In this document: positions 18,442 to 28,395 of the stretch, in pieces | How the letters are laid out: the number at the start of each line of letters is the position of its first letter | Numbering within the stretch: the first letter of the stretch is position 1 | Assembly: GCA_016937795.1 (NCBI GenBank) | Contig: JAFGVV010000027.1 | Location: 158,343 to 222,342, forward strand | Origin: Paludibacteraceae bacterium | GTDB taxonomy: Bacteria; Bacteroidota; Bacteroidia; Bacteroidales; Paludibacteraceae | Direction of reading: 5' to 3' | DNA length: 64,000 bases | Made by a program: the position numbers and the translations under genes | The notes under the pieces: generated by a model | Seen by the model: the letters and a program-made list of their open reading frames with translations, nothing else | What the model was told of the DNA's origin: nothing | Databases searched by the model: none

Positions 18442-21400
18442 TTATTTCTTTATAAAGTCTTTTGGTAGTATGCCAAACTGATTTTTGAAACATTTGGCAA
18501 AGTACGACGAAGTATTGAAACCGACCATAAAACAGATTTCGTTGATACGTGTTTCGCCTTCCTGCATAAGTTTCACAGCCTTTTTTAAACGCACCAGCCT
18601 GATAAAATCGTTCGGTGTAAGGCCTGACAGACCTTTCAGTTTACGATACAAATTCGAGCGGCTCATGGCTATTTCTCGTGCAAGGTCGTCGACAGAGAAC
18701 TCTACATTTGTAATATGTGCATCGATGATTTCGGTGATGCGATTCAGAAAAGCTTCGTCGGCCTTGTTTTTACCGAAACTTTTGATGGGCGTAAGTGGCG
18801 AACTGGCCATGGTTTCGCGTAGTTTCTGACGGTTTTCGAGCAGGCTGTGAATTTGAGCATCGAGATGTTCCACCGAAAATGGTTTCTCAATATAAGCATC
18901 TGCGCCGTGTTCCAATCCTTCGATTTTGTATTTAATATCGGTTTTAGCCGTAAGCAAAATCACCGGAATGTGGCTGTAGAGCGTGCTTCGCTTCACATAG
19001 TCGCAAAACTCAATGCCATCCATTTCGGGCATCATAATATCGCTGATAATAATGTCGGGTGCAAAGTTTTCGAGCAGTTTTACTGCCTGCTCGCCATTGA
19101 ATGCCGACATTACTGAGAAATTCTCCTGAAAATAATGCATCAGAAACTGGTTCAAATCTTCGTTGTCCTCTACTATCAGTAATGCAGGCAACTCATCGTT
19201 CTGTATCTGAATAATTTTTGCAGCTTCGGTTTCCACATCGGGCAATACAAGCAATTCGGATATTGTTTCGGTATTCAGCATTTCAGCTGTGCTCGCTTCC
19301 TGATGCATGAGTCTGACTGTGAATAGCGAATATTTATTTTCCACACTTTCGACACTGATTTTACCGCCATGAATTTCCACCAGAAGTTTTGTAAGAGCGA
19401 GTCCTAAACCTGTGCCGGTGTTTTTATTTTTTTTGTCCTTCGATTGATAAAATGGTTCGAAAATTTTTTCTTTTTCGGAAGTTTTTATTCCGGTGCCATC
19501 ATCGAAAACCTGTATTTCGTAGTAATTGTTTTCGGTTACAAAAAGTCTGAGTTCCACAGTGCTGCGGGCATGTTTTATAGCATTCGAAAGCAGGTTAGTG
19601 GTTATTTTGGTAATACATTCGGCGTCGGCATTCAGCAAAAGTGATTTTTCGGTTGTCACGAATTTCAGCTGAATATTCTTTGAACTAAACGAATAACTGA
19701 AGTTATCGGCAATATTGCTGAGCAACTCTGTGATGTTTAGTTCTCTGTAGTTAACTGTATAGCTGTTTTTTTCTGCTTTTCTGAAATCAAGTAACTGTCC
19801 CACAAGTGCCATGAGGCGGTTTGTGTTTCGCTCCATCACATCCAGAAATGTACTGAATTGTTTGTCTTTATTTTTGCTTTTTATTGTATCGAGCGGCGCT
19901 TTTATCAAACTCAGCGGCGTTCTTATTTCGTGTGCTATGTTTGTAAAAAAGTCTATTTTGGCATTGTAAAGGTCTATTTCGCTTTGAGCCTGTATTTTTT
20001 CGAGTCGTATTTGCTCTTCTTTTTCTCTTTTTTTGTGTTGCAAATTAATATAATATCGCACCGAAACAACTGCAATGCACAAATATATAAGATAAGCCCA
20101 CCAGCTCGCCCAAAATGGAGGCAAAATATTAATTTTAAGACTTACACCCTCTTCATTCCATATCCCATCGTTGTTCGAACCTTTTATGCGCAATGTGTAT
20201 TTCCCGGCAGGCAAATTGGTATAGGTAATACGGTGTTCGTTGCCAGCCATTATCCACTCTTTGTCGAAACCTTCGAGCATATATGCGTACTGGTTTTTGT
20301 TTGGTGCGCAATAGCTGAGAGCCACGAAATCGAAATTTACAACCGATTGATTGTGTGTAAGCGTGATTTTGTCGGTAAATGTAATGTTTTGTGCCAACGG
20401 CGATCCCGGTGCTGCTATTTCCACATCTTTGTTGAATAACTGCATATTGGTGATAACCACTGGTGGAACATATTTATTGTCGCGGAGTTCGTCGGGGAAA
20501 AAGGCATTAAAACCGTTTGTACCACCAAAATAAAGCTTACCATTGCGGGCGCGGAAACCCGATTTGAAATTGAACTGATTGCCTTGTAAACCATCAGCTT
20601 TTGTGAAAGTTTTCATTTCGAGTGTTTCCGGATTAAAGCGCGTGAGTCCGCGGTTCGAACTGAGCCACAGGTAATCACGGTCGGCAACAATGGCATAAAT
20701 GACGTTGTTGGGAAGTCCCTGGGCTGTGCTGAAGTTTCTGAATTTTCCGGTTTCGTAAATATATTGCGAGAGCCCGCCACCTTCGGTGCCAAACCATAGT
20801 CGCTTTTTGAAATCCTGATAAATATAAATGGCCTTGTTGTGAGCCAGCGACTCGCTATCGGACACATCGTGCAGATATTGCTTCCACACTTTTGTTTGCG
20901 GATTGTAGCAAAATACGCCTCGTCCCGATGCTGCAAACCACATCAATCCGTTGTGATCCTGTAATATGTCGTAAATAAAGGTATTTTCCAATGGTTTCCT
21001 AATTTTTTCGAAATCGTCGGTCTCGGCTCTGTAGCGATACAAACCGCCAATAGTACCTATCCAGATAGTTCCGGTTATATCCTTATAAATTGAAAACACA
21101 TTGTCGTCCCGCAGCGAATTAGGGTCAGGAGTGGATGCGTAATGTTTAAATTTGTCGGTTTTTGTATTCAGCACATCGAGTCCGCCGGCGAACATACCTA
21201 TCCATAGTTTATCGCCATCGAGTTGCAATGCGTGAATATTGCTGTAGGACATTTCTTTTTTGTAGCTCTTGAATGTCTTTGTTGTTGTGTTAAAGTAATT
21301 TAGTCCGCCATCCTCTGTACCTATCCAAAGATTGCCGGCTTCATCTTCGCAAAACTGACTTACCGCTTTTCCTGTGACTGAGTTTAAGTTGTCGAGGGGT

Positions 21401-22446
21401 GCATACGATTCGAAAATAGAAGGTTTGGGCGAAATATAATTCACACCGCCGAAATACGATCCGATCCATATTCCTCCTTCTTTATCGCCGTAAATTGAAT
21501 AAATGGCGTTATCGTTGAGCGAATGAGTGTTAGTGGTTGACGATTTGATGATTTTGTGCTGATTCTGATACCGTTCAAACACAATCAGTCCATGTTCCGA
21601 TGCCACGAGATATACCCCGGGTGAATATTCGAACACATCTCTGAAAAAGTAAATCAATTCTGTCGAAATGTCCATCAGAAATTTTTCCGATTTGCCTGTT
21701 TTAGGGTCGTAAATAATTAGTCCATCGCTGATAGTTCCCATAATCAGATTGCCCTGAGAGTCTTCAATCACTTTTAGTACACTGATATTCGCTCCTTTTT
21801 TGGCTGCCGGAAAGTTATAGTTGATAAAGTTGTCTTTTCCGGGATTGTAACGCGATAAACCTCCGTTGAGTGTGCCTATCCACACATTTCCTCTGCTATC
21901 GCAAAGTATGGAGTTTGCGTAGTTGGCTATCAGTGAGTTTTTATCGCCCGGAATGTGATAATAACAATATAGTTTGTCAGTTGCCACATGATAGCGAAAG
22001 AGGGCTTCGGAAGTTCCTATCCACATATTTCCCTTTTTGTCGTGGGTAATTGAACTTACCGACTGCTTTATAGAACGGTTATCCGTTGTTTTCTTATCAA
22101 AGTATGTGAAGGTATTTTTCAGATAATTGTAAAGATACACGCCTTCTTCGGTGCCAACCCAGATGTTTTTCTTCTGATCTTCATACAGCGAATGTATAAA
22201 GTTGTTTTCGAGCGAGTTTTTTTTATTTGGTTCTTTGTGAAATACAACGAAATTTTGCCCGTCGAATCTGTTGAGTCCCTCTTTGGTCCCAAACCATATA
22301 AATCCTTTGCTGTCCTGAAGCGAACAGAAAACTGAATTTTCCGAAAGTCCTTCTTCAACCTTATAATGCCTGAATTTGAAGTCGATAGCCTGAAGCTGGC
22401 TGATAATAGCGAAAGTGAATAGAAATACTAGAAGTGGGTGTCGCAT
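18442..22446 (-). CDS. Hybrid two-component system sensor/regulator (HTCS)
   Basis: This 1334-residue protein joins sensor kinase and DNA-binding response regulator. Order: signal peptide 1-20; two-component-propeller repeats from about 25 to 655 (many WIGT/WFGT blades forming two periplasmic propellers); Y_Y_Y domain about 690-772; membrane segment about 778-800; HisKA with NIAHEIRTPLSL (His839); HATPase with NLLSNAIKHA and GTGLGLAL; receiver with DIIISDIMMP (phospho-acceptor Asp1136) and Lys1188; AraC-type helix-turn-helix in the last 100 residues (MSRSNLYRKLKGLSGLTPNDF). HTCS proteins sense an oligosaccharide in the periplasm and switch on the neighbouring utilisation genes. Its position between the Sus locus and the glycosidase genes suggests it controls one or both. 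Confidence 0.97.
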   Translation of the reverse strand: MRHPLLVFLFTFAIISQLQAIDFKFRHYKVEEGLSENSVFCSLQDSKGFIWFGTKEGLNRFDGQNFVVFHKEPNKKNSLENNFIHSLYEDQKKNIWVGTEEGVYLYNYLKNTFTYFDKKTTDNRSIKQSVSSITHDKKGNMWIGTSEALFRYHVATDKLYCYYHIPGDKNSLIANYANSILCDSRGNVWIGTLNGGLSRYNPGKDNFINYNFPAAKKGANISVLKVIEDSQGNLIMGTISDGLIIYDPKTGKSEKFLMDISTELIYFFRDVFEYSPGVYLVASEHGLIVFERYQNQHKIIKSSTTNTHSLNDNAIYSIYGDKEGGIWIGSYFGGVNYISPKPSIFESYAPLDNLNSVTGKAVSQFCEDEAGNLWIGTEDGGLNYFNTTTKTFKSYKKEMSYSNIHALQLDGDKLWIGMFAGGLDVLNTKTDKFKHYASTPDPNSLRDDNVFSIYKDITGTIWIGTIGGLYRYRAETDDFEKIRKPLENTFIYDILQDHNGLMWFAASGRGVFCYNPQTKVWKQYLHDVSDSESLAHNKAIYIYQDFKKRLWFGTEGGGLSQYIYETGKFRNFSTAQGLPNNVIYAIVADRDYLWLSSNRGLTRFNPETLEMKTFTKADGLQGNQFNFKSGFRARNGKLYFGGTNGFNAFFPDELRDNKYVPPVVITNMQLFNKDVEIAAPGSPLAQNITFTDKITLTHNQSVVNFDFVALSYCAPNKNQYAYMLEGFDKEWIMAGNEHRITYTNLPAGKYTLRIKGSNNDGIWNEEGVSLKINILPPFWASWWAYLIYLCIAVVSVRYYINLQHKKREKEEQIRLEKIQAQSEIDLYNAKIDFFTNIAHEIRTPLSLIKAPLDTIKSKNKDKQFSTFLDVMERNTNRLMALVGQLLDFRKAEKNSYTVNYRELNITELLSNIADNFSYSFSSKNIQLKFVTTEKSLLLNADAECITKITTNLLSNAIKHARSTVELRLFVTENNYYEIQVFDDGTGIKTSEKEKIFEPFYQSKDKKNKNTGTGLGLALTKLLVEIHGGKISVESVENKYSLFTVRLMHQEASTAEMLNTETISELLVLPDVETEAAKIIQIQNDELPALLIVEDNEDLNQFLMHYFQENFSVMSAFNGEQAVKLLENFAPDIIISDIMMPEMDGIEFCDYVKRSTLYSHIPVILLTAKTDIKYKIEGLEHGADAYIEKPFSVEHLDAQIHSLLENRQKLRETMASSPLTPIKSFGKNKADEAFLNRITEIIDAHITNVEFSVDDLAREIAMSRSNLYRKLKGLSGLTPNDFIRLVRLKKAVKLMQEGETRINEICFMVGFNTSSYFAKCFKNQFGILPKDFIKK

Positions 22447-22564
22447 ATATTTGTTGTGAAATACATTGATAGATTTACAGCTGTTTTTTATGAATAGTAA
22501 AGGTAATAGATTCTTTTGTGAAAATGAACTGACTGAAGCAGGTTTAAGCCTTTGTATTCAGCCA

Positions 22565-22603
22565 AAAATCCTGACATACTCCGTGCGTGTATGTCAGGAT
22601 TTT
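22565..22603 (-). terminator. Hairpin terminator after GH127 gene
   Basis: AAAATCCTGACATAC (22565-22579) pairs perfectly with GTATGTCAGGATTTT (22589-22603), a 15-bp stem with a 9-nt loop. It lies 40 bp beyond the stop codon of the GH127-type gene, and the - strand reads ATTTTT after the stem. Confidence 0.85.
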
Positions 22604-22642
22604 ATCTGATTTATTGAATTGCAAAAGAAAAGCACATTGTGT

Positions 22643-25408
22643 TTATTCTTTTATAAAACGGGCCTGATAAGCATTATCATTTGAACTGATACTCACCAGA
22701 TAAGTGCCTTTTGCGAGCTGGCTGGTGTCGAAACGCACAATTGCCACATTTTTTTCTTTTATTTTCGACAATAATAAACTTCCGTTCAGACTTATCATGC
22801 TTACCTGGAATTCTTTATCCTCGTCTTTGTCGAAAGCGACATCGAGATGATTTTTTGCCGGATTGGGGTATAAACGTATTTTATTACCGGCTTTCAGTCC
22901 TTTTACGCCTGTGGCAGTGCTTGTTACCGAAAGATTATCCCAACGGGCAATGGCATTGTAACTCCGTACGCCTACATGACCAGTAGTAAATGAGTTGTCG
23001 ATCAGCGAGATTTTTGCAGTGTTCATATCGTCCACAAATATTTTTATCTGATTGCCTTTGGTGGTAATGCGCATTTTGTACCATTGGTTTGGCTGAATAT
23101 TCATTGCCACAGACCTTAGCTGAGTCCACGAGCCATTACCTTTTCCAAGGATTACAGATTTGCCGGCTGCACTGATACCTGCATAATAACCGAAATACTC
23201 ATCGGCACCAAGCGACAGTTTCGAAGCTCTGAACATCAGCCCGCCATCGCCGTTTTCATTTACTTTCACGTCGGCATCGTATGTGAAGTCGGCAAATTGT
23301 GTCGAGCTTTCTACCGATTTTGAACCCGGGCGACCTTCGACATTGGTAGCCACATATTCACCATTCTCCACCATGAAACTTCCGTTGTAGTTTACCCAAC
23401 CAATCTGATTGCCATCGTTGAAATCGTCGGTAAAAGTACTTGCAGTGGGTGCGGGTGTGCCCAATACAGGCAAACAGGTAAGCCGGATATTTTCAGAACC
23501 AAACGGTACAAGTGTAAGCGTTTCTTCGGCTGAAGTGCTGTTTACCGGTCCGTATGGTGGATCGAGCGCAAACATATTGTTCAGTGCGTAAGTCCATGTG
23601 GGCAATTTGCGCGCTTTCACGCTGAGCGTTACCGGTGTGGTAGCCTGAATGTAAGGATTTGCCGGCATTTCATTCTTATTTACAGTGAACGACGCATCAG
23701 GATTTTCGCGATCGATGCTGAACGCATAATTCCATGCTGTGGTTGGAATCACCTCAAACTCTTTGAACCCGTTACCGTAATCGTTGCGCATATTCCATTG
23801 TTCGCCTATTTTGAGCGAGTACACTAACGGACCTCGTTGCACACTTACCGAATTGTTGACTTCTTCGTTGATAATAATGTGCATAGGGAATTTCAGAGTA
23901 ATACGGTCGCCATTTTTCCAGCTTCGCTGAATGCTGAGAAATTCTCCTGCAGTTACATTGCTGACAGCTACATTATTTACTTCCACTTGAGGATTTTTAC
24001 ACCATGCCGGAATTCGAAGTTTTAACGGAAATATTTCTTCTGAATCCATTGTCATTGTCATGCTGATGGTTTCGTCGAACGGATATTGCGTGTCAACATT
24101 GATTTGAACTGTTTTGGCATTCCCGACTTTTGCAGTAACCGTGTTCGGACCGTAACTCATGGCTGCAAGTCCGTTGTCGGCTGTGGCTGCCCACATGTTT
24201 TTTACGTAATAAGGCCAGCCCATGTGCAGATTGAAGCGACAGCACTGAAAACCCGAAAACGGGCCGGGCATAAGTCCGTTGCTGTAGTCCTGACCAAAAT
24301 TGTTTGTGCCGTGTTTGCTTTGCACCTGATTGGCCTGCATATAATACTGCAAACCTTTAAAATCCTTTGTAATTCCACCCGGAAGCGCGTTGAAAGCCAC
24401 TTTCTCGAGTTGATCGCCAATGCGCACATCGCCCAGAATCATTTGCGAAGTCTCGCAGGTTTGCATTTGCTCCACCACCGAACATAGTTCAAGTCCGGTC
24501 ATAGCCGAGCGCCCCGAAACCATTTCGTGACCCGATTGCATGCCCATCGGTTGTCCGTGATCGCACATCAAATGTTCGTGACCTTTGTGATATGCATCGC
24601 GGTCGGCCTGAAGTTGCGATTTTTGGTAATAAATGGCGGGCATTTTCATTGCCTGAGGCACATTTACATTGTGCTTTGGCTGAAAATCGCTGCCAAATGC
24701 CATAAACCGGTTGTTTGTAAATATATCAGTCCAGTCGTAAGCCTGATTCTTAAGTTTGTCGGCAAGCGTAAGTAAAAAGCTGTCACCGGTACGGTTGTAA
24801 AGCCAGAATACAATTTCAATGTTATCGCCGGCGCGCGAGCGTCCCCAGCTGCTGAGTGGCTGACTGTCGATGTTATTGAGTTGATATTGAAAATATTTGG
24901 TGAAAAAAGGAATGATGCGGGAATCGTTTGTGGCTTCGTAATAATCGCGTATGGCGTATAGCATAGGCATGCGTGCCCACCAGTCGCGGTTGTTGGCCGG
25001 GCCAAAAAAACCATTGCTTTGCTGATTGTCGACCGACCAGTCGATCCATTTTTTTGCGCGGGTTTTCAGCGTTTCGTCGTTAAGTGTATAGGCAAGTGCC
25101 ACCAGACCTTTTACGTAATAGGGCGCACGTTCCCAACTGTCGCCTGTACCACCAAGCCAGTCGTTGTTTACGCCAAGTTCGGTTGCTGTATGATAAATTG
25201 TTTCCGAATGACCTGTAAGGCCGTTTTTTTGTAATTCTAGTTGAGTGAGAAGCCAGCCTTCAGCTTTTACTGCGCCAACGGGTAAGGCTGTGAACGGAGT
25301 TTCAGCAAGTGGCGCCTTGTTGGTGATGTAGTTCTGATTTTCGGCATTTAATCCCAATGAAGTTGCGATTGTAAATGCGAAACCGATTAATTTAAGGTGT
25401 GATTTCAT
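22643..25408 (-). CDS. GH127-type beta-L-arabinofuranosidase with LamG-like and type IX sorting domains
   Basis: The 921-residue protein has a signal peptide (1-22), a DUF1680/GH127-type (alpha/alpha)6 catalytic region from about 35 to 650 (LPVGAVKAEGWLLTQLELQ), a concanavalin-like sandwich at about 655-830 (FNDGNQIGWVNYNG to ARWDNLSV) and a C-terminal sorting domain at about 848-921 (IRLYPNPAKNHLDV, ending ARFIKE). Known GH127 enzymes use a zinc-bound cysteine nucleophile with a Glu-x-Cys and a Cys-Cys motif; here Glu307-x-Cys309 (GLELCSV) and Cys389-Cys390 (FQCCRF) fit that pattern. Such enzymes release beta-L-arabinofuranose. GH146 is a related alternative. Probably exported by type IX secretion. 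Next to a GH2 gene, 94 bp away, with a hairpin between. Confidence 0.85.
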   Translation of the reverse strand: MKSHLKLIGFAFTIATSLGLNAENQNYITNKAPLAETPFTALPVGAVKAEGWLLTQLELQKNGLTGHSETIYHTATELGVNNDWLGGTGDSWERAPYYVKGLVALAYTLNDETLKTRAKKWIDWSVDNQQSNGFFGPANNRDWWARMPMLYAIRDYYEATNDSRIIPFFTKYFQYQLNNIDSQPLSSWGRSRAGDNIEIVFWLYNRTGDSFLLTLADKLKNQAYDWTDIFTNNRFMAFGSDFQPKHNVNVPQAMKMPAIYYQKSQLQADRDAYHKGHEHLMCDHGQPMGMQSGHEMVSGRSAMTGLELCSVVEQMQTCETSQMILGDVRIGDQLEKVAFNALPGGITKDFKGLQYYMQANQVQSKHGTNNFGQDYSNGLMPGPFSGFQCCRFNLHMGWPYYVKNMWAATADNGLAAMSYGPNTVTAKVGNAKTVQINVDTQYPFDETISMTMTMDSEEIFPLKLRIPAWCKNPQVEVNNVAVSNVTAGEFLSIQRSWKNGDRITLKFPMHIIINEEVNNSVSVQRGPLVYSLKIGEQWNMRNDYGNGFKEFEVIPTTAWNYAFSIDRENPDASFTVNKNEMPANPYIQATTPVTLSVKARKLPTWTYALNNMFALDPPYGPVNSTSAEETLTLVPFGSENIRLTCLPVLGTPAPTASTFTDDFNDGNQIGWVNYNGSFMVENGEYVATNVEGRPGSKSVESSTQFADFTYDADVKVNENGDGGLMFRASKLSLGADEYFGYYAGISAAGKSVILGKGNGSWTQLRSVAMNIQPNQWYKMRITTKGNQIKIFVDDMNTAKISLIDNSFTTGHVGVRSYNAIARWDNLSVTSTATGVKGLKAGNKIRLYPNPAKNHLDVAFDKDEDKEFQVSMISLNGSLLLSKIKEKNVAIVRFDTSQLAKGTYLVSISSNDNAYQARFIKE

Positions 25409-25428
25409 ATCGATTTATTTTTGGTTGA

Positions 25429-25472
25429 AAAAGGAAAAGAAGCTATCATTCTCAGATATTTCTTTTCCTTTT
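25429..25472 (-). terminator. Probable hairpin terminator after GH2 gene
   Basis: AAAAGGAAAAGAA (25429-25441) pairs with TTCTTTTCCTTTT (25460-25472), a 13-bp stem with an 18-nt loop, 30 bp beyond the GH2 stop. The - strand lacks a long T-run after it, so termination strength is uncertain. Confidence 0.6.
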
Positions 25473-25502
25473 ATAAAAATCATTATCAAATAATGTTAAC
25501 GA

Positions 25503-28034
25503 TTAGTTTTTTACAAATCTCAACTGATCGGAACAACCATCGGTACTAAATTTCAGAAAATAAATGCCTGCTGTTAATTCCGATATGTCAATAGATTCAA
25601 CATTTGCTTCGGGTTCAAGAACCATGCTGCCCGAGATATTGTAAACACCCGAAACCTGTACATCGGGGTTAGAACGTTCAATTTTTATTGTGTTTTTTGC
25701 CGGATTCGGGAATATGCGACATGCTTGTTTTTTTGTGTTTTTTTTTACCGACAACGGAGCTGGCTTTTTTGTTTTGCTCAGTATCGAAAGTCCCATGTCA
25801 ATATACTGACCACCAAATGTTTGTCGGCAATGCACAGCAATTACATTTGTTCCTCCCAGTACCAAAGCATTTTTCGCTGCTTCGCTTACTTCGTAATTTA
25901 TATAGTTTCCTGTAAATCCAGTCAAATCGAGCGCTTTTACGCCATTGAAATATACCTGACAGTCTTCGTCGTGATGCAGGCGGATTATCAAACTATCAAT
26001 GGCTGAGCGATCGGCTTCGGGCAATGTAATGGTTTTGCGCACCCAAATGTCACGTGTATTCCATACAGTTCCGATAATCGCTCCCGGTGTTTTGTCGGTT
26101 CCGAAACCACCATTGCCTGTTTGCCAGGTGCCATCGTTGTAGGTGGTTGAGTTCCAGTTTGCAGCCGGTGCAGCCGTTGTGTATTTCCAGCTTTGTGCAA
26201 TATCTTCCGATGTGGGTAAAACTTCGGTATAGAAACTGTTTTCGTTGATTATCCGTTGATTTACTTTGTAGAAATCTTCGATGTTTCCTTTCACAACTTT
26301 ACGGTCGTAAGTGAAAAATCCGTTAAGTTCCATTTCTACATCGGTAATTTCGGTATACACAGCTGCGCTCATTCCTTTGTTGCTTTTATAATCGATCAAC
26401 ATGTCAGCGTAAAGTGTATATCGCTCAAGTAATTGTGCTGTTGTAGCCACAGTTTCGTAAGGGTTTCCGCTTTGCCATATATGTCCTTCTACAAAATAGC
26501 CTATACCGCCATATTCGCCGCAAACCAGTGCCTGAGTATTTCCGGCGTTTGGTTTTGGATATGTAGGAGGTGGATAATTGTGGAAGTCGCGAATATCGCT
26601 CGCATCGTTGAACGGACCACCGCTACCCACATTTACCAATCGGCTATTGTCAATTTGTTTGGTGAAGCTTACGTTTGCAGCTTCGTCGTGAGCGCCCTGA
26701 TATTCGTTGAAAATTACCCACGATACTATGGCGGGCGAGTTCCAGAGGTTTTTAATCATGGCTTCAAGTTCGCGGCGATAAGCAGCTTTGTCGATAGGAG
26801 GAACAGGGCGACCTGCTCCGGTGTCGATATATGAGTTCATCGAAGGCATATCCTGCCACACCATTAATCCGAGTTTGTCGGCCCAGTAATACCAGCGAAG
26901 CGGTTCAACTTTGATATGCTTGCGCGTCATATTGAAACCGAGTTCTTTTGTTTTGATAATGTCGAATTTCAAAGCTTCTTCAGTTGGTGCGGTGTAAATT
27001 CCATCGGGCCAAAATCCCTGATCGAGTGGTCCCATTTGGAATACGAATTCGTTATTGAGCATCATTTTTTTAAATCCGCCCACTTCGATCATCGAAATTT
27101 TTCGCATACCAAAGTAGGTGCTTACAGAGTCTATTACTTGGTTGTCCAGTGTAAGATACACTTTCATATCGTAAAGAAACGGACTGTTTGGCGACCAGAG
27201 TTTAAGTGGTGCAGGTACAGGGATAGTGATATTGGTTCTGTTGGCATCCTCGAAAGTCGAGATCAGATTGCCATTGTCGTAAATATTAAATTTGAAACGC
27301 AAACCCGAAACAGCACCTGCCAATACAGGAGAAAAACGGAGTGTTCCATTGTCGATATTGGGCACAATGCGACATGAGCGCAGAGAAGTTTGTGGTACAG
27401 GTTCGAGCCACACTGTTTGCCAGATACCGGTGACTGAAGTGTACATAATGCCGCCGGGATAAAGTGTTTGTTTTCCGCGTGGTTTTCCTACGGCATCGGT
27501 AAGGTCGGTGACTCTTAAAGCCACATCCTGAGGGCCGGTTCCGTTGAGAAATGATGTAATGTCGAAGCTGAAAGGATCGTAACCTCCTTCGTGTTTGCCT
27601 ACGCTTGTACCGTTTACAAAAACTTCACACTCATAGTCTACAGCTCCGAAGTTTAGAAGAATTTTTTGTCCGGCCCAGTCGGTTGGTACCTGAAACGAAC
27701 GACGATACCAAATGTGTGGGTGGTGTTCCATGACGCCCGATATGGCTGACTCTACAGGAAATGGAACAAGAATTTTGGATGATAATTTGCCTGCAGGAAG
27801 TGCTTCGGTAGCGTTTGCAGCAGGTTGGTATTGCCAGATACCGTTCAGGTTCAACCATTTTTCGCGTTGAAATTGCGGACGGGGATATTCGCCCAATACA
27901 TTTGAAGTGTCGACATCGGCAGCAAAATCAGTCATTAATTTTGCTGTTTTCATGCTCCATTGCTGCGCATTAGCACTTGTACTTAAAATACTTAAAAGTA
28001 AAATGAATACTGTGAGCTTTGGTAATTTTCTCAT
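25503..28034 (-). CDS. GH2 glycosidase with extra beta-sandwich module and type IX sorting domain
   Basis: Signal peptide 1-23 (STSANA). A GH2 sugar-binding domain at about 50-215 (REKWLNLNGIWQY), an immunoglobulin-like domain and a TIM barrel at about 310-600 follow. Catalytic residues are Glu444 as acid/base in SWVIFNEYQG and Glu507 as nucleophile in LVCGEYGG. After the barrel, residues about 612-752 form a separate jelly-roll-like module (ANWNSTTYNDGTWQTGNGGF, HHDEDCQVYFNG), and 768-843 is a type A sorting domain (CRIFPNPAKNTIKI, ending LRFVKN). GH2 covers beta-galactosidases, beta-glucuronidases and others; specificity is not clear, and it differs greatly from the large beta-galactosidase at 60144. 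Context suggests action on the same glycan as the GH127 enzyme. Confidence 0.9.
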   Translation of the reverse strand: MRKLPKLTVFILLLSILSTSANAQQWSMKTAKLMTDFAADVDTSNVLGEYPRPQFQREKWLNLNGIWQYQPAANATEALPAGKLSSKILVPFPVESAISGVMEHHPHIWYRRSFQVPTDWAGQKILLNFGAVDYECEVFVNGTSVGKHEGGYDPFSFDITSFLNGTGPQDVALRVTDLTDAVGKPRGKQTLYPGGIMYTSVTGIWQTVWLEPVPQTSLRSCRIVPNIDNGTLRFSPVLAGAVSGLRFKFNIYDNGNLISTFEDANRTNITIPVPAPLKLWSPNSPFLYDMKVYLTLDNQVIDSVSTYFGMRKISMIEVGGFKKMMLNNEFVFQMGPLDQGFWPDGIYTAPTEEALKFDIIKTKELGFNMTRKHIKVEPLRWYYWADKLGLMVWQDMPSMNSYIDTGAGRPVPPIDKAAYRRELEAMIKNLWNSPAIVSWVIFNEYQGAHDEAANVSFTKQIDNSRLVNVGSGGPFNDASDIRDFHNYPPPTYPKPNAGNTQALVCGEYGGIGYFVEGHIWQSGNPYETVATTAQLLERYTLYADMLIDYKSNKGMSAAVYTEITDVEMELNGFFTYDRKVVKGNIEDFYKVNQRIINENSFYTEVLPTSEDIAQSWKYTTAAPAANWNSTTYNDGTWQTGNGGFGTDKTPGAIIGTVWNTRDIWVRKTITLPEADRSAIDSLIIRLHHDEDCQVYFNGVKALDLTGFTGNYINYEVSEAAKNALVLGGTNVIAVHCRQTFGGQYIDMGLSILSKTKKPAPLSVKKNTKKQACRIFPNPAKNTIKIERSNPDVQVSGVYNISGSMVLEPEANVESIDISELTAGIYFLKFSTDGCSDQLRFVKN

Positions 28035-28395
28035 TTTAATCTGTTTTTATACTATTTATGGTTAGTGATTTCTTTTGATTTCAGAATACTTGTTTTCCTG
28101 TGGTAAAATTACTTTTCCTGTTTGATTTTTTTTGGAAGTAATAACCCATAAAACATCAAATTTGTACCAAAGCAGGCTGCATACGTTTCAGAATATGGAT
28201 GAAATATCCATTATTGTAAGATTGCTGGTTTCTTATCTGTTTGTATTCCATGGTTTTGTGTCTGTTTCTTTGCTCTGTTCTGCAACAAAAAGGGTGATGG
28301 TACCACAAAAATGTTAAGTACTCATCACCCTTTCGGATTATTGAAATTGCTTTGAAAATTTTACTTTTCTGACTGAATTGTTCTTGTTATAAAAA
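28035..28395. other. Intergenic region between GH2 and DUF4965 genes
   Basis: This 361-bp stretch has no convincing gene. Its right part holds the terminator of the DUF4965 gene (28286-28333); the left 250 bp must hold the GH2 promoter and leader, but no clear TAnnTTTG element was found on the - strand. Confidence 0.6.
28286..28333 (-). terminator. Terminator of DUF4965/glutaminase-like gene
   Basis: AAAGGGTGATG (28289-28299) pairs with CATCACCCTTT (28323-28333), with an inner GTAC/GTAC pairing. On the - strand the stem is followed by TTTTTG. It lies about 60 bp after the stop codon. Confidence 0.8.
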
